Shown here: positions 25,951-34,437 of the stretch, piece by piece | Numbering within the stretch: the stretch's first letter is position 1 | Layout of the letters: the number at the start of each line of letters is the position of its first letter | Assembly (NCBI GenBank): GCA_963826875.1 | Contig: CAWGYP010000023.1 | Span: 434,001-498,000 of the forward strand | Length of the DNA: 64,000 nucleotides | Origin: PALSA-350 sp963826875 | GTDB lineage: Bacteria > Acidobacteriota > Terriglobia > Terriglobales > Acidobacteriaceae | Reading direction: 5' to 3' | Notes under the pieces: generated by a model | The model's input: the letters and a program-made list of their open reading frames with translations, nothing else | Told to the model about the DNA's origin: nothing | Databases searched by the model: none | Program-made: the position numbers and the translations under genes

Positions 25951-28716
25951 ATGAATCGCTGGGCCCTTCGACTTGCGTCGAGAGTTAGCGGTCTTTTCAG
26001 GCAGAAGAAGGCGGAATCCGAATTCGACGATGAGATGCAGATTCACCTTCAACTGTTAACGGAGAAGTTCATTCGCCAGGGCATGGGTCCAGAAGATGCC
26101 GATTCGGCCGCACGCCGCCAGTTCGGCAACACCACATTGCTGCGACAGCGCCATAGAGAATCACGCACGTTTCTGTCCTTCTCTACTGTCTCCCAGGATG
26201 TCCGCTACGGCCTCCGCGTGCTGCGCAAGAGTCCGAGGTTCACGGCGATTGCGGCGACATCGCTGGCGCTGGCGATTGGTGCGAATACGACGATTTTTTC
26301 GCTGGCCAAGCGGCTGCTGCTGGATCGGCTCGACGTGCCGCGGGCCGACGAATTGCGGCTGCTGCATTGGGTGGGCGACAAGCATGTGGCGGTCAACAAC
26401 GTGTGGGGAATCACGGACAACGGTCCGGGCGGCCTCAGCGCCGCGTCGTTTTCGTATCCGGCGTATGAACAGCTGCGGCGCGATAATCGCGTGCTTGAAG
26501 ACCTGTTTGCATTCAAAGACGCGGGCACGATGAATGCAACGGTGGGCGGCACGGCGCAGATTGTCCAGGGCGAACTGGTGAGCGGCAATTACTTTGAACA
26601 GCTGCGCGTGCGGCCGCAGCTGGGGCGGCCGATTGTTGCATCGGACGACGCGGTGGGGGCGGCACCGGTGGCGCTGCTGAGTGCGCCGTTCTGGCAGCGA
26701 GCATACGGCGGGAACGCGGGCGTGCTGGGACAGACGATCAAAGTGAATATGGTTCCGGTGACGATTATCGGCGTTGCGCCGCGGGGATTTACCGGGGCCA
26801 GGAATGTGTTGGCGGCGCCGGATCTTTTCTTCCCGATGAGCGCGCAGCCGCTGGTGGAGCCGCGCGGAAAGGGCGGTTCGCTGATTGGCCAGTCGAGCCC
26901 CGAGATGTGGTGGTTGAACATCATGGGACGGGCGAAGCCTGGCGTGCCGGGTGCGCAAGCGCAGGCGGCGCTGGATGTGTCGCTGTCAGCGGCGGTCGAG
27001 GCAACGATCAAGCCGGGCTCCGGAGATACGGTGCCGCGACTGATTCTGAGCGATGGGAGCCGCGGGCTCTTTGCTTCCAGGCAAATGTTTGGCGAGCCGA
27101 TCGTGGTATTGATGGCGGTGGTGGGGCTGGTGCTGCTGCTGGCCTGCGCCAACATTGCCAGCCTGCTGCTGGCGCGCTCCGCAGCGCGGCAACGGGAGAT
27201 CAGCGTGCGGCTGGCATTGGGGGCGGGGCGCGCGCGGGTGCTGCGCCAGGTGCTGACGGAGAGCCTGCTGCTTTCCGGGTTGGGTGGCGCGGCAGGACTG
27301 CTGCTTTCGTTCCTGGGACGCAACGCGCTGCCGGCACTGGTTTCCAAGCCCTGGGAGCAAAATCAATTCAACAGCGATTTTGATTGGAAGATCTTCGGCT
27401 TTACCGCGGCGGTTACGCTGGCGACGGGGTTGCTTTTTGGCATTGCACCGGCGTGGGCGGCAACGCGGACGGAAGTGAGCTCGGGGCTGAAGGAGACGGC
27501 GCAGACTACGACGCGGCGGCGCAAGGGACTGGGCGGCAAGGCGATTGTCGCGTTTCAACTGATGCTAGCGACGGTGCTGGTGACGGGCGCATTGCTGTTT
27601 GTGCGCACGCTGTGGAACGTCGCGCACATCGATCCAGGATTCCGCAGCGATCACCTGCTACTGTTCGCGATCAGCCAACCAGAGGCACGCTATCCTCCGC
27701 CGGCGGATTTGGCGCTGCATCGGCGCATCGAGGAGCGGCTGCGATCGATTCCCGGCGTGGAGGCGGTGACGCTTTCAGAAGTTGCGTTCATCTCCGACAG
27801 CATGGAAAACTCGAATTTTGTGCCCGAGGGCGAAAAGATCGATCTGAACAAGGAACAATCGGCGCCGAACAACGCGGTGGGCGCGGGTTTTTTCAAGACG
27901 ATGGGCATTCCGATCATTGCGGGCCGGGAGTTTGACGCGCGGGATACGGCCAGCTCGCAGAAGGTGGCCATTCTCAGCGAGGCACTGGCGCGCAGGGCGT
28001 TTCCTGGCGTGAACCCGGTGGGGCGGCACATTCTTGCGCACTGGCATCCGCGCGAGGGCAAGCCAGGGGACGTGATCGAGGTTGTGGGCGTTAGCGCGGA
28101 TACGCGCTATTGGAGCCTGAAGCAGGATCCGGTGGGCATGTTTTTCGAGCCGTATCCGCAGGTGAGTAACCTGGACTTCGGCGCGACCTACGAGTTGCGC
28201 ACGAGCCTGAAGGCGGAGAGCCTTGCGCCGGCGCTGCGCAAGGCGGTGCAGTCGGTCGATCCCGACCTGCCGCTGATGGACCTGCGCACGCAGCGCGAGC
28301 AGATTGACGCAACGATGCAGCAGGAACGGATTTTTGCATCGCTCACGGCGGGGTTTGGCGTGCTGGCGCTGGCGCTGGCGTGCGTGGGCGTGTATGGGGT
28401 GATGGCGTATTCCGCGGCGCGCAGAACCAGCGAGATCGGCATTCGCCTGGCGTTGGGAGCGCTGCCGCGGCAGGTGTTGGCGATGGTGCTGGGTGAGGCT
28501 TCGTGGCTGGGTGTGGTGGGCATTGGCGCGGGAGTTGGCGTAGCGCTTGTACTTACCAGGCTGGTCAAGTCCCTGCTTTACGGATTGCAGGCGGCGGATC
28601 CATCCAGCATGGTTGGAGGCGCATTTCTATTGGTGATTGTGGGGCTGGCGGCGAGCTGGATTCCGGCAAGGCGGGCGGCGGGTGTGCAGCCGATGGAGGC
28701 ACTCAGGCACGAATAA
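25951..28716 (+). CDS. ADOP-type ABC transporter permease
   Basis: A 921-residue inner-membrane protein: permease-prefix domain (DDEMQIHLQLLTEKFIRQGM), TM1 (IAATSLALAIGANTTIF), MacB periplasmic domain, TM2-4 with LLLACANIASLLLARSAARQREISVRLALGAG, a second periplasmic domain and the terminal FtsX half with GVMAYSAARRTSEIGIRLALGA. It follows its PadR repressor directly. From about 26200 to 28700 the third codon positions are strongly G/C, and the DNA is visibly richer in gcg/ctg codons than the flanks, which hints at a different history or strong codon bias. No ATPase gene is adjacent. Confidence 0.93.
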   Translation: MNRWALRLASRVSGLFRQKKAESEFDDEMQIHLQLLTEKFIRQGMGPEDADSAARRQFGNTTLLRQRHRESRTFLSFSTVSQDVRYGLRVLRKSPRFTAIAATSLALAIGANTTIFSLAKRLLLDRLDVPRADELRLLHWVGDKHVAVNNVWGITDNGPGGLSAASFSYPAYEQLRRDNRVLEDLFAFKDAGTMNATVGGTAQIVQGELVSGNYFEQLRVRPQLGRPIVASDDAVGAAPVALLSAPFWQRAYGGNAGVLGQTIKVNMVPVTIIGVAPRGFTGARNVLAAPDLFFPMSAQPLVEPRGKGGSLIGQSSPEMWWLNIMGRAKPGVPGAQAQAALDVSLSAAVEATIKPGSGDTVPRLILSDGSRGLFASRQMFGEPIVVLMAVVGLVLLLACANIASLLLARSAARQREISVRLALGAGRARVLRQVLTESLLLSGLGGAAGLLLSFLGRNALPALVSKPWEQNQFNSDFDWKIFGFTAAVTLATGLLFGIAPAWAATRTEVSSGLKETAQTTTRRRKGLGGKAIVAFQLMLATVLVTGALLFVRTLWNVAHIDPGFRSDHLLLFAISQPEARYPPPADLALHRRIEERLRSIPGVEAVTLSEVAFISDSMENSNFVPEGEKIDLNKEQSAPNNAVGAGFFKTMGIPIIAGREFDARDTASSQKVAILSEALARRAFPGVNPVGRHILAHWHPREGKPGDVIEVVGVSADTRYWSLKQDPVGMFFEPYPQVSNLDFGATYELRTSLKAESLAPALRKAVQSVDPDLPLMDLRTQREQIDATMQQERIFASLTAGFGVLALALACVGVYGVMAYSAARRTSEIGIRLALGALPRQVLAMVLGEASWLGVVGIGAGVGVALVLTRLVKSLLYGLQAADPSSMVGGAFLLVIVGLAASWIPARRAAGVQPMEALRHE

Positions 28717-28725
28717 AGGGGGAGA

Positions 28726-29127
28726 TTGGGGTTGGAAACGCGGAGATTGCAAACTTTGCAATCAGCACGGCAGGCTTGCGCCCGGTTTATCCTCTTTCTG
28801 CTGGCAGTAGGTACCGGGCACACGACCACGGTCGTCGGGCAGAAGGAAATATCCGTCAGCCGCGTGCTTGCGGGGCATGCCTACGTGCAGGGAACAACCA
28901 TTCCGGCGGTCGGCCTTGCGGTCGAACTGTGCAGCGCCGACTGGAAAACCGTTCTCGCGTCCTCGAAGATTGATGAGAACGGCTATTTCGCGCTGCAAAA
29001 ACCCGCATCTGGAAAACTCTTTCGCCTCCGACTGTCAGCACCCGGCATGGATATTTACAAACTTCGAGTTCGCATTGAAAAGCACGCTGCACAGGAGTTG
29101 ACAATCCATCTCAGCGTCGCGACATAG
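28726..29127 (+). CDS. small exported carboxypeptidase-regulatory-like protein
   Basis: About 130 residues with a hydrophobic N-terminal segment (FILFLLAVGTGHTTTVVGQ) that is probably a signal peptide. A beta-sandwich stretch follows, resembling carboxypeptidase-regulatory or Cna-B folds: VLAGHAYVQGTTIPAVG, SSKIDENGYFAL, KLFRLRLSAPG. The start is uncertain (TTG at 28726 or 28732; no ATG). It lies 9 bp after the ADOP stop and could be co-transcribed. No function is claimed. Confidence 0.6.
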   Translation: MGLETRRLQTLQSARQACARFILFLLAVGTGHTTTVVGQKEISVSRVLAGHAYVQGTTIPAVGLAVELCSADWKTVLASSKIDENGYFALQKPASGKLFRLRLSAPGMDIYKLRVRIEKHAAQELTIHLSVAT

Positions 29128-29205
29128 CAGAGCAAGTGCTTACGGTTATGATGATCGCTGGCTGTTAAATATATGGGACCGAGCTTTCCCGGTCGTTCCC
29201 GTGTC

Positions 29206-29260
29206 ACTGGCAACTCGGAAGTAATCCCGAAAAATGCGGTTCTGTCGCCGGCCATTCGGG
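29206..29260. repeat. degenerate copy of the hairpin repeat family
   Basis: ggcaactcggaagtaatccc followed by an A-rich loop matches the left arm of the hairpin elements at 30633, 31629 and 32959. The right arm is no longer clearly complementary. It sits between two secreted-protein genes. Confidence 0.4.
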
Positions 29261-29340
29261 AGGAACCCCCATTCCATTGCACGGGCGGAACTCTCACCCT
29301 CCTGGAACGACCGAGCGCGGCCCCTGAGTAAACTGACTGC

Positions 29341-30606
29341 ATGCTCCGGCGAACTACTCTCGTAATCTTCCTGGTCGCGCTCTCTGCACAAGCCCTTCCG
29401 CAAACAACGCCCAAACCAAAACAGAACTTCGAAGAAGCCCTCATACAGGCCCGCAAGCCTCTTGTATTGAGTAACGGTAAACTCCTTGGCACGGGGGCTA
29501 TCCTTCTCAATGCTGCTGTTCAGCAATCCCGCTTCGTAATGCTTGGCGAAGATCATCTGACCCACGAAATCCCGCAGTTCGCCGCTGCCCTTTGCGACAT
29601 CATGCACCCGGATGCTTACGCAGTCGAGGCTGCACCGTCCGCTGCGCACTTCGTCAACGGCCTGCTGGAAAAGCCCAATCGCTTAGAAATGATGGCCGCG
29701 CGCAGCAAGGCGTATCCCAACAATATGGCCTTTCTCGACATTCGCGAAGAAAACGATCTTGCCGTCCACTGCGCCGCATCCTCGCGCAACCCGAACTTCT
29801 CACTCTGGGGTCTCGATCAGGAGTATCTCGGATCTGCAAGCACGTTGTTGGCTGCCATGGCCGCGAGCAATCCTGGTCCAAGGTCCCGCGCCGCAATCAC
29901 AGCTGCACAGGTCGAAGACCGCCTCGCAGAAGCCGAAGCACGCCGCACCGGGGACTTCGGCAAACTATTCCTGCTGGCAGCGACAGATGCCGATGTGCAG
30001 GCGCTACAGACAGCGATCGATACAGACGGCAACGCGGAAACCCAAGACCTTCTCCACGAGTTCACTGTCTCGCACAGAATTTATCGCCTGAATAAAGAAG
30101 GCTCGCCCGATTCCAATCTCGTCCGCGCAGAACTTCTCAAGCAACATTTCCTTGCCAGCTATGCCCCCTTCAAGCATCAAAGTCCGGCCCCACGCATATT
30201 CTTCAAACTAGGCGATAACCATACGGGGAAGGGCTTCAATTACACGCATGAACTGAATCTCGGAAACTTCGTCGCTGAGGTGGCAGCGGGAGAGCAGGCA
30301 CAGTCCTTGCACATTTTCGTGTTGGGTGCACGCGGGGAGCACTTCGCCATAAATGGATATGGCAGGCCCTTGGGCCAACAACCCTTTGTCCTCTCCGACG
30401 ACCCAGACTACAAATGGCTTGCCCCTGCCGTCGCCAACATGCTGCCACAAGGGCCTGTGGGCGTCGGGACTACGCTGACCCTTTTCGATCTGCGCCAACT
30501 CCGTTACCGGGGTTTAGATCTGTCCCGTGAGTGGGAACACGCGATCTACAGTTACGACATTTGCGTCCTCATGCCCGAATTGACAGTAGCCTCTCCCATC
30601 GAATAA
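29341..30606 (+). CDS. secreted ChaN/Tiki-EreA-like superfamily protein
   Basis: A 421-residue exported protein with a signal peptide (VIFLVALSAQALPQ). VMLGEDHLTHEIPQF near residue 67 matches the GExHxxxE pattern at the start of the EreA/ChaN-like/Tiki superfamily, and FFKLGDNHTGKGF near 285 is a second conserved His segment. Members include haem-binding lipoproteins, erythromycin esterases and metalloproteases, so I do not choose a reaction. It stands alone, with a hairpin repeat on each side. Confidence 0.65.
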   Translation: MLRRTTLVIFLVALSAQALPQTTPKPKQNFEEALIQARKPLVLSNGKLLGTGAILLNAAVQQSRFVMLGEDHLTHEIPQFAAALCDIMHPDAYAVEAAPSAAHFVNGLLEKPNRLEMMAARSKAYPNNMAFLDIREENDLAVHCAASSRNPNFSLWGLDQEYLGSASTLLAAMAASNPGPRSRAAITAAQVEDRLAEAEARRTGDFGKLFLLAATDADVQALQTAIDTDGNAETQDLLHEFTVSHRIYRLNKEGSPDSNLVRAELLKQHFLASYAPFKHQSPAPRIFFKLGDNHTGKGFNYTHELNLGNFVAEVAAGEQAQSLHIFVLGARGEHFAINGYGRPLGQQPFVLSDDPDYKWLAPAVANMLPQGPVGVGTTLTLFDLRQLRYRGLDLSREWEHAIYSYDICVLMPELTVASPIE

Positions 30607-30632
30607 TCAGCTCCGACCAGGCTCTGGTTATG

Positions 30633-30684
30633 ACCGCCCACCCGGAAGTTACCCCAAAACGGGTGTAATGTCCGGGTTGGCGAC
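30633..30684. repeat. hairpin repeat family, best-paired copy
   Basis: Left arm cgcccacccggaagttacccc and right arm gggtgtaatgtccgggttggcg flank an aaaac loop. By my hand pairing, 18 Watson-Crick pairs and one wobble form over 21 positions with one bulge. It begins 27 bp after a stop codon. Confidence 0.75.
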
Positions 30685-30892
30685 AATACAATCGGAACCC
30701 GAAGACCAGGGCGAGTCGGAGCTGGAAACGCGCGCATTGGCCTGTCATTCAGTGAGGATCGAACTTGCCGAAAACCCGTCTTTTCTGGGCGTTCGCAACT
30801 CGCACCTTGCGCTCGCGACGTATCATCTAGATAGATTTTGGAGTCCGAATCGAGTCGATGAGAAGCAGGGTCCTTTGAGCGGAGCGACGACC

Positions 30893-31513
30893 ATGATCAG
30901 GCGCATTCTTTTCGCACTCGCCATCTCGACAGTTCCGCCAGTCCTTGCCTATGCCATCGGCGATTCGCCGATCCAAACGGTTGAGATTGCACCTCTTTTC
31001 TATCAGCGGTTCGCCTGTACGGAGCATGTGAACGGCGAGCTAAGTGATCTCGGTGATGCGCTCGGCTCGGATTGTCTCGTTCTAGGTGGTATGGGCGGGT
31101 CCAAGGGAATGATGCGGCTCTACAAGACAAACGGTGTAACCAACGACGACTGGTATAGCTGGCATGTTGAAGTCCACGCGCCCTTTGATGGGGTTGTTAT
31201 CGAGGTCGCGAAAAATAGCACAACTAACACTCCAGGAAATGCAGGACAACCGCCTCCCGGTTACATCGAGTTCCAACGAGCAGATGGAGTGGTCGTGGTA
31301 TATGCCCATCTCGATGACATAAGAGTGCGCCAAGGCGATCACGTCGGCGTGGGACAAGTGGTTGCTTTGGACGGAAATAATGGAACCGCTAAGAATCCCC
31401 ATGTGCATGTCGGTGCGTATCGCGGCAAGAAGCCTCTGCAAATCCGTTGGGACCTAGCTGCAGAGGGTCGCATCCAGACGCTGGCTCATCCTCAGCAGCA
31501 GCCGCATCCTTGA
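30893..31513 (+). CDS. secreted LytM/M23-like domain protein with altered zinc site
   Basis: A 206-residue exported protein; the ATG at 30893 has GGAG upstream and starts a signal peptide (ILFALAISTVPPVLAYA). The C-terminal half has the peptidase M23 pattern: APFDGVVIEV, VVVYAHLDDIRVRQGDHVGVGQVV and NPHVHVGAY, giving the YAHL and HxH histidines. The first zinc motif HxxxD is not found where expected (SWHVEVHAP instead), so it may be an inactive or divergent LytM domain. Cysteines at FACTEH and GSDCLVL may pair. A role in envelope peptidoglycan is possible but unproven. Confidence 0.7.
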   Translation: MIRRILFALAISTVPPVLAYAIGDSPIQTVEIAPLFYQRFACTEHVNGELSDLGDALGSDCLVLGGMGGSKGMMRLYKTNGVTNDDWYSWHVEVHAPFDGVVIEVAKNSTTNTPGNAGQPPPGYIEFQRADGVVVVYAHLDDIRVRQGDHVGVGQVVALDGNNGTAKNPHVHVGAYRGKKPLQIRWDLAAEGRIQTLAHPQQQPHP

Positions 31514-31567
31514 CGGTTCCCACAATACGGCGTTCTGAGCAATTACGACGTTGTTACCCTTCTCCCC

Positions 31568-31681
31568 CGATGCACTCATCGATCGTGGCTGGCCGAGAAA
31601 TCTCGTCTCCCACGCTTTCGGGCGAGTCACCGCCCACCCGGAAGTTACCCCAAAACCGGTGTAATGTCCGCGTTGGCGACG
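31568..31681. repeat. hairpin repeat with upstream extension, copy 1
   Basis: The hairpin at 31629-31681 (cgcccacccggaagttacccc, aaaac, right arm to cgttggcgac) is preceded by about 60 bp that recur at 32667-32726: cgatgcactc, cgtggctggccgagaaatct, gtctcccac. The two extended copies are roughly 85-90% identical by eye over 90 bp, and flank the gene at 31831. Confidence 0.75.
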
Positions 31682-31830
31682 ATCCGCCCAGAACTCAGAA
31701 GGGTGCCTCATTCCCGCTCGATGAGGGCATTGCCCGTTCTCGTCAATCGAGGACCAAGTGTGAAATCATGTTTGACGGATACCATACCTTCTCATCCGCT
31801 GAGCCGCGAGTTTCTGCGAAGGAGGATTCC

Positions 31831-32610
31831 GTGTTCAAGCGTGCTCTCCAGTTGTTGGTGGCGGCCTGGCTGACCACAGGTATGTTGTGGGCGGCGAGCG
31901 ATCCATTTGTCGGAAAATGGAAGCTCGATCCTTCCCAAAGCAAGGAAACTGACCAAATGAAGATCGAAGCCGCCGGCCCAAACAGGTACGTCTTCGACTT
32001 TGGCGGTGGTGGAACAGAGACGATTGTGGTGGACGGGACCGAACAGCCCGGCCACTCAGCAACCACCGTGTCGGTTACCCCCGTCGAGCCCAATACTTGG
32101 AAGTTCGTCCGCAAGAAGGACGGGTACACAGTAATGACGGCCATCTTCAAGCTTTCAGCGGACGCCAACACGCTCACCGACAACTTCACGGCCTCTCGGC
32201 CCGATGGGTGGACATTCAGCATCGATTACGTGTTCACGCGAACGGCAGGGAGCTCGGGTTTCGCGGGCACGTGGGAAAGTGCGAACGAGAAGGTAAATTC
32301 AGTCTACGAACTTGAGATTCAGCCTTACCAGGGGGACGGCCTCGCACTCTTCCTTCCTGCGGAACATTCCGCCAGAAAGATGAAATTCGACGGGAAAGAT
32401 TATCCCGTCCAGGGCGCCGAGGTTAAGCCGGGCTCCGCGTCGTCGGGACACCAGGTGAACGACCATACTCTGGAAATAACCGACAAGATCAACGGCAGGA
32501 CCACAGACACGCAGCGGATCACGCTTTCTCCCGACCTGAACACGTTGACGATGACCGTTCAACAGGCGGGTCACAGCAAGCCGGATGCATTGGTGTTCAA
32601 TCGGGAATAG
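31831..32610 (+). CDS. secreted hypothetical protein (lipocalin-like beta-rich)
   Basis: A 259-residue exported protein. A GTG at 31831 with GGAGG 5 nt upstream starts a signal peptide (RALQLLVAAWLTTGMLWA), followed by DPFVGKWKLDPSQSK, a phrase common to small secreted acidobacterial proteins of unknown function. Two similar halves are visible, each with a strand such as FVGKWKLD or FAGTWESAN and a later TLTDNFTA or TLTMTVQQ, suggesting an internal duplication of a beta-barrel. It is flanked by the two extended repeat copies. The function is unknown. Confidence 0.72.
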   Translation: MFKRALQLLVAAWLTTGMLWAASDPFVGKWKLDPSQSKETDQMKIEAAGPNRYVFDFGGGGTETIVVDGTEQPGHSATTVSVTPVEPNTWKFVRKKDGYTVMTAIFKLSADANTLTDNFTASRPDGWTFSIDYVFTRTAGSSGFAGTWESANEKVNSVYELEIQPYQGDGLALFLPAEHSARKMKFDGKDYPVQGAEVKPGSASSGHQVNDHTLEITDKINGRTTDTQRITLSPDLNTLTMTVQQAGHSKPDALVFNRE

Positions 32611-32666
32611 AAGAGGGCGTTGGTGATGTCTTACCAGGGCACCATTCTTAGTGAGCGGATAGTCGC

Positions 32667-32760
32667 CGATGCACTCTTCGAGCGTGGCTGGCCGAGAAAT
32701 CTTTGTCTCCCACAATTCCGGTCGGGTCACCGCCCACACGAAAGTTACCCCAAAACGGGG
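32667..32760. repeat. hairpin repeat with upstream extension, copy 2 (right arm lost)
   Basis: This repeats the segment at 31568-31656, ending at aaaacgggg. The right arm of the hairpin is cut and is replaced directly by the gggacagcatac inverted repeat. Confidence 0.7.
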
Positions 32761-32767
32761 AGATGAG

Positions 32768-32818
32768 GGGACAGCATACCGTTCCCCCCGAAACCGCCGT
32801 TAATAAGTATGCTGTCCC
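32768..32818. repeat. inverted repeat gggacagcatac / gtatgctgtccc
   Basis: A perfect 12-bp inverted repeat (32768-32779 and 32807-32818) encloses 27 bp. The GTATGCTGTCCC core resembles termini of small non-autonomous or REP-type elements in several phyla. It abuts the truncated hairpin copy, suggesting one element inserted into the other. No transposase is near. Confidence 0.6.
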
Positions 32819-32958
32819 TTTGTCTCCCTAGCCGTGAATCATCCAATTCGTCAACTGCCAAAAGAATCCCAGCCTCTCAAAAGAGGCATTATTCCGGTGC
32901 GCTCTCGCCGAGGGCTACGAGCGAAGAAAAACAGCGACGCTCCGGATTCCGGTCGGTT

Positions 32959-33012
32959 TACGGCCAACCAAGAAGTAGCGCCAAAACGGCGTCACTTCCG
33001 AGTTGGCCACAA
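32959..33012. repeat. hairpin repeat family, divergent copy with compensatory changes
   Basis: Arms ggccaaccaagaagtagcgcc and ggcgtcacttccgagttggcc flank the same aaaac loop. It differs from the 30633 copy at many positions, yet about 16 Watson-Crick pairs form, including two swaps of C-G to G-C and three repaired mismatches or wobbles. Confidence 0.7.
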
Positions 33013-33125
33013 CCCTACCGAGATGTACCCTGGACGCATAACATGCTCAGGAGCCCACGATTCAGAGCTTTTCTGATGTGCTCCCGCAGCAGGTGGACAC
33101 AGACCTTTTTGTCTCGAGGTGCGCG

Positions 33126-33350
33126 ATGAGTCGTACTTTCAACGCGGTGATGCGAGTGATCAGTAGCCTCATCGGTGTCTTGATGGTTCTGATGGGAGGG
33201 ATCTGGATTCTGCAGGGGCTGAATCTTGCTTGGGGCTCTCTTAGTCGCAGCTTCATGCAAGGCGATCAACATTGGGTGTTCTACGGCGTAATCATGCTGA
33301 TTGTCGGAGTGTGTCAGGTCGTTTGGAGCAACACCGGTCAACGGGAATGA
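33126..33350 (+). CDS. small two-TM membrane protein
   Basis: A 74-residue protein with two hydrophobic helices, VISSLIGVLMVLMGGIWILQGL (about 11-32) and WVFYGVIMLIVGVCQVVW (about 50-67). The ATG at 33126 has GAGGTG upstream. It resembles small uncharacterised membrane proteins that carry the GGIWILQG-type segment. It lies between two hairpin-repeat copies, with no operon partner. Confidence 0.62.
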   Translation: MSRTFNAVMRVISSLIGVLMVLMGGIWILQGLNLAWGSLSRSFMQGDQHWVFYGVIMLIVGVCQVVWSNTGQRE

Positions 33351-33402
33351 GATCCGTCGACCATACGGACAAAGAATTGACGACTCGTCATGGCTCAGCG
33401 GC

Positions 33403-33437
33403 TGATCCGAAACGACGTAACTTCCGAGTTGGCGACC
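33403..33437. repeat. hairpin repeat family, right-arm copy
   Basis: acgtaacttccgagttggcgacc matches the right arm and tail of the copies at 32959 and 30633. The left side is degenerate. Confidence 0.5.
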
Positions 33438-33486
33438 ATACTCCCAGAATGAATGTCTTGAAGGGCAAACCGTTCCGGGCGCACGC

Positions 33487-33981
33487 TCACTGATTTGCGG
33501 GCCATTCAAAGGGGTGCTCCAACAATTCGCGGGCCTGATTGATCGCTCCGTCAGTGTTATCGCCGGTCTCAATTGCTAACTGGTATTGCGCAACGGCCCG
33601 TTCGCGTTGGCTAGTAATGTCAAAGATCTTCCCGATCTGAATGTGGCTCCAGGCTTTGGTCCAAACGGGATTCCCATCTCCGGCCAGCGAGTCGCGATAG
33701 GCGTCCACGCTTGCCTGGTAGGCGTGCTTTTCGAGAAGGAACTCCGCAATGCAATACCTCGCCAGCGAGCTCCGCGGAGTCGATTTGAGGTCACTGTGGC
33801 CCCAAAGGTACCGCTCCCACCGTGATTCCATGTTGTCATTGGCGTAGTCGGACAGCGCTTTATTCCGGTCGCAATCCGAGATATATCCATGCGCACTGAT
33901 CTGAGCAAACGACGGTGCCGCTACCGCCAGCATCATGATCGCCATTTCAACAAAACAAAGATTCCGATTGGACAGTGTCAT
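33487..33981 (-). CDS. secreted TPR-like protein
   Basis: A 164-residue exported protein. The ATG at 33981 has AAAGGAGGG upstream, one of the best ribosome sites in the window, and begins a signal peptide (VEMAIMMLAVAAPSFAQ). The body is helical with TPR-like repeats (CIAEFLLEKHAYQASVDAYRDSL, AWSHIQIGKIFDITSQRERA). Two cysteines (SDCDRNK, RYCIAEF) may form a disulfide. The partner and role are unknown. Confidence 0.7.
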   Translation of the reverse strand: MTLSNRNLCFVEMAIMMLAVAAPSFAQISAHGYISDCDRNKALSDYANDNMESRWERYLWGHSDLKSTPRSSLARYCIAEFLLEKHAYQASVDAYRDSLAGDGNPVWTKAWSHIQIGKIFDITSQRERAVAQYQLAIETGDNTDGAINQARELLEHPFEWPANQ

Positions 33982-34209
33982 AACCCTCCTTTCAGCGATG
34001 CTATGACGTGGGTGCTCTCGCAAGCAAACTCGATGGCTCACGCCCTTGAATTTGACACGTTAACCTTCAACTTTGTTTGATGGACGACCTCCCGATCGAA
34101 ACGATAGCAAGTGTTAATCTCGCGAGTCCAATCGCCCTATCTATCCTGTGGGAACGAGGGCCTAGTCACGAGCGTTCGCTGGCAACCGTAGCACCTTATT
34201 TACGCATTA

Positions 34210-34230
34210 CCGGCCACCCGGAAGTTACCA
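34210..34230. repeat. hairpin repeat family, left-arm fragment
   Basis: ccggccacccggaagttacca is the left arm of the family, without a recognisable right arm. The surrounding 33982-34437 holds no gene that I can support. Confidence 0.45.
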
Positions 34231-34355
34231 GTTGTCCAGCCTATAGCGGTCGCCTTTGCCAAGAGCCGCGACAGTCTCGGCAACAGGTTGAACATCCCTG
34301 ACGTTTGCGATGGTCGTTCAGTGCGAATCGACGTGCGCCCAGCCCCAGGCGACCG

Positions 34356-34375
34356 CCTGCTAAAAATGTAGCAGG
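34356..34375. promoter_or_regulatory. short hairpin/palindrome upstream of truncated padR
   Basis: cctgcta and tagcagg form a 7-bp inverted repeat around aaaatg, 63 bp upstream of the PadR-like ATG. It could be an operator or only a small hairpin. Confidence 0.3.
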
Positions 34376-34437
34376 GTATTGCTGTCCGTCGGTGTTTGAT
34401 GTACGCTTCCTGTCAGTTAGTGAGGGGTAGCACCGCT

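Noticed and set aside
26161..26958. 265-codon minus-strand frame within the ADOP gene
   Set aside because: It is an antisense shadow caused by strongly G/C third positions; the sense strand encodes a clear permease.
28500..28973. Frame of 156 codons overlapping the end of the ADOP gene
   Set aside because: It overlaps confirmed coding sequence in another frame and has low-complexity Gly/Arg content.
29341..30606. Specific call as erythromycin esterase
   Set aside because: Only the GExHxxxE-type start motif is shared; overall similarity cannot be established and other superfamily members fit as well.
32299..32739. Minus-strand frame with WAVTRPELWETK-like sequence
   Set aside because: Its N-terminal part is translated hairpin repeat and the rest is antisense to the secreted-protein gene.
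32809..33129. 106-codon plus-strand frame between repeats
   Set aside because: It is Arg/Ser-rich sequence spanning a hairpin repeat with no ribosome site and no family character.
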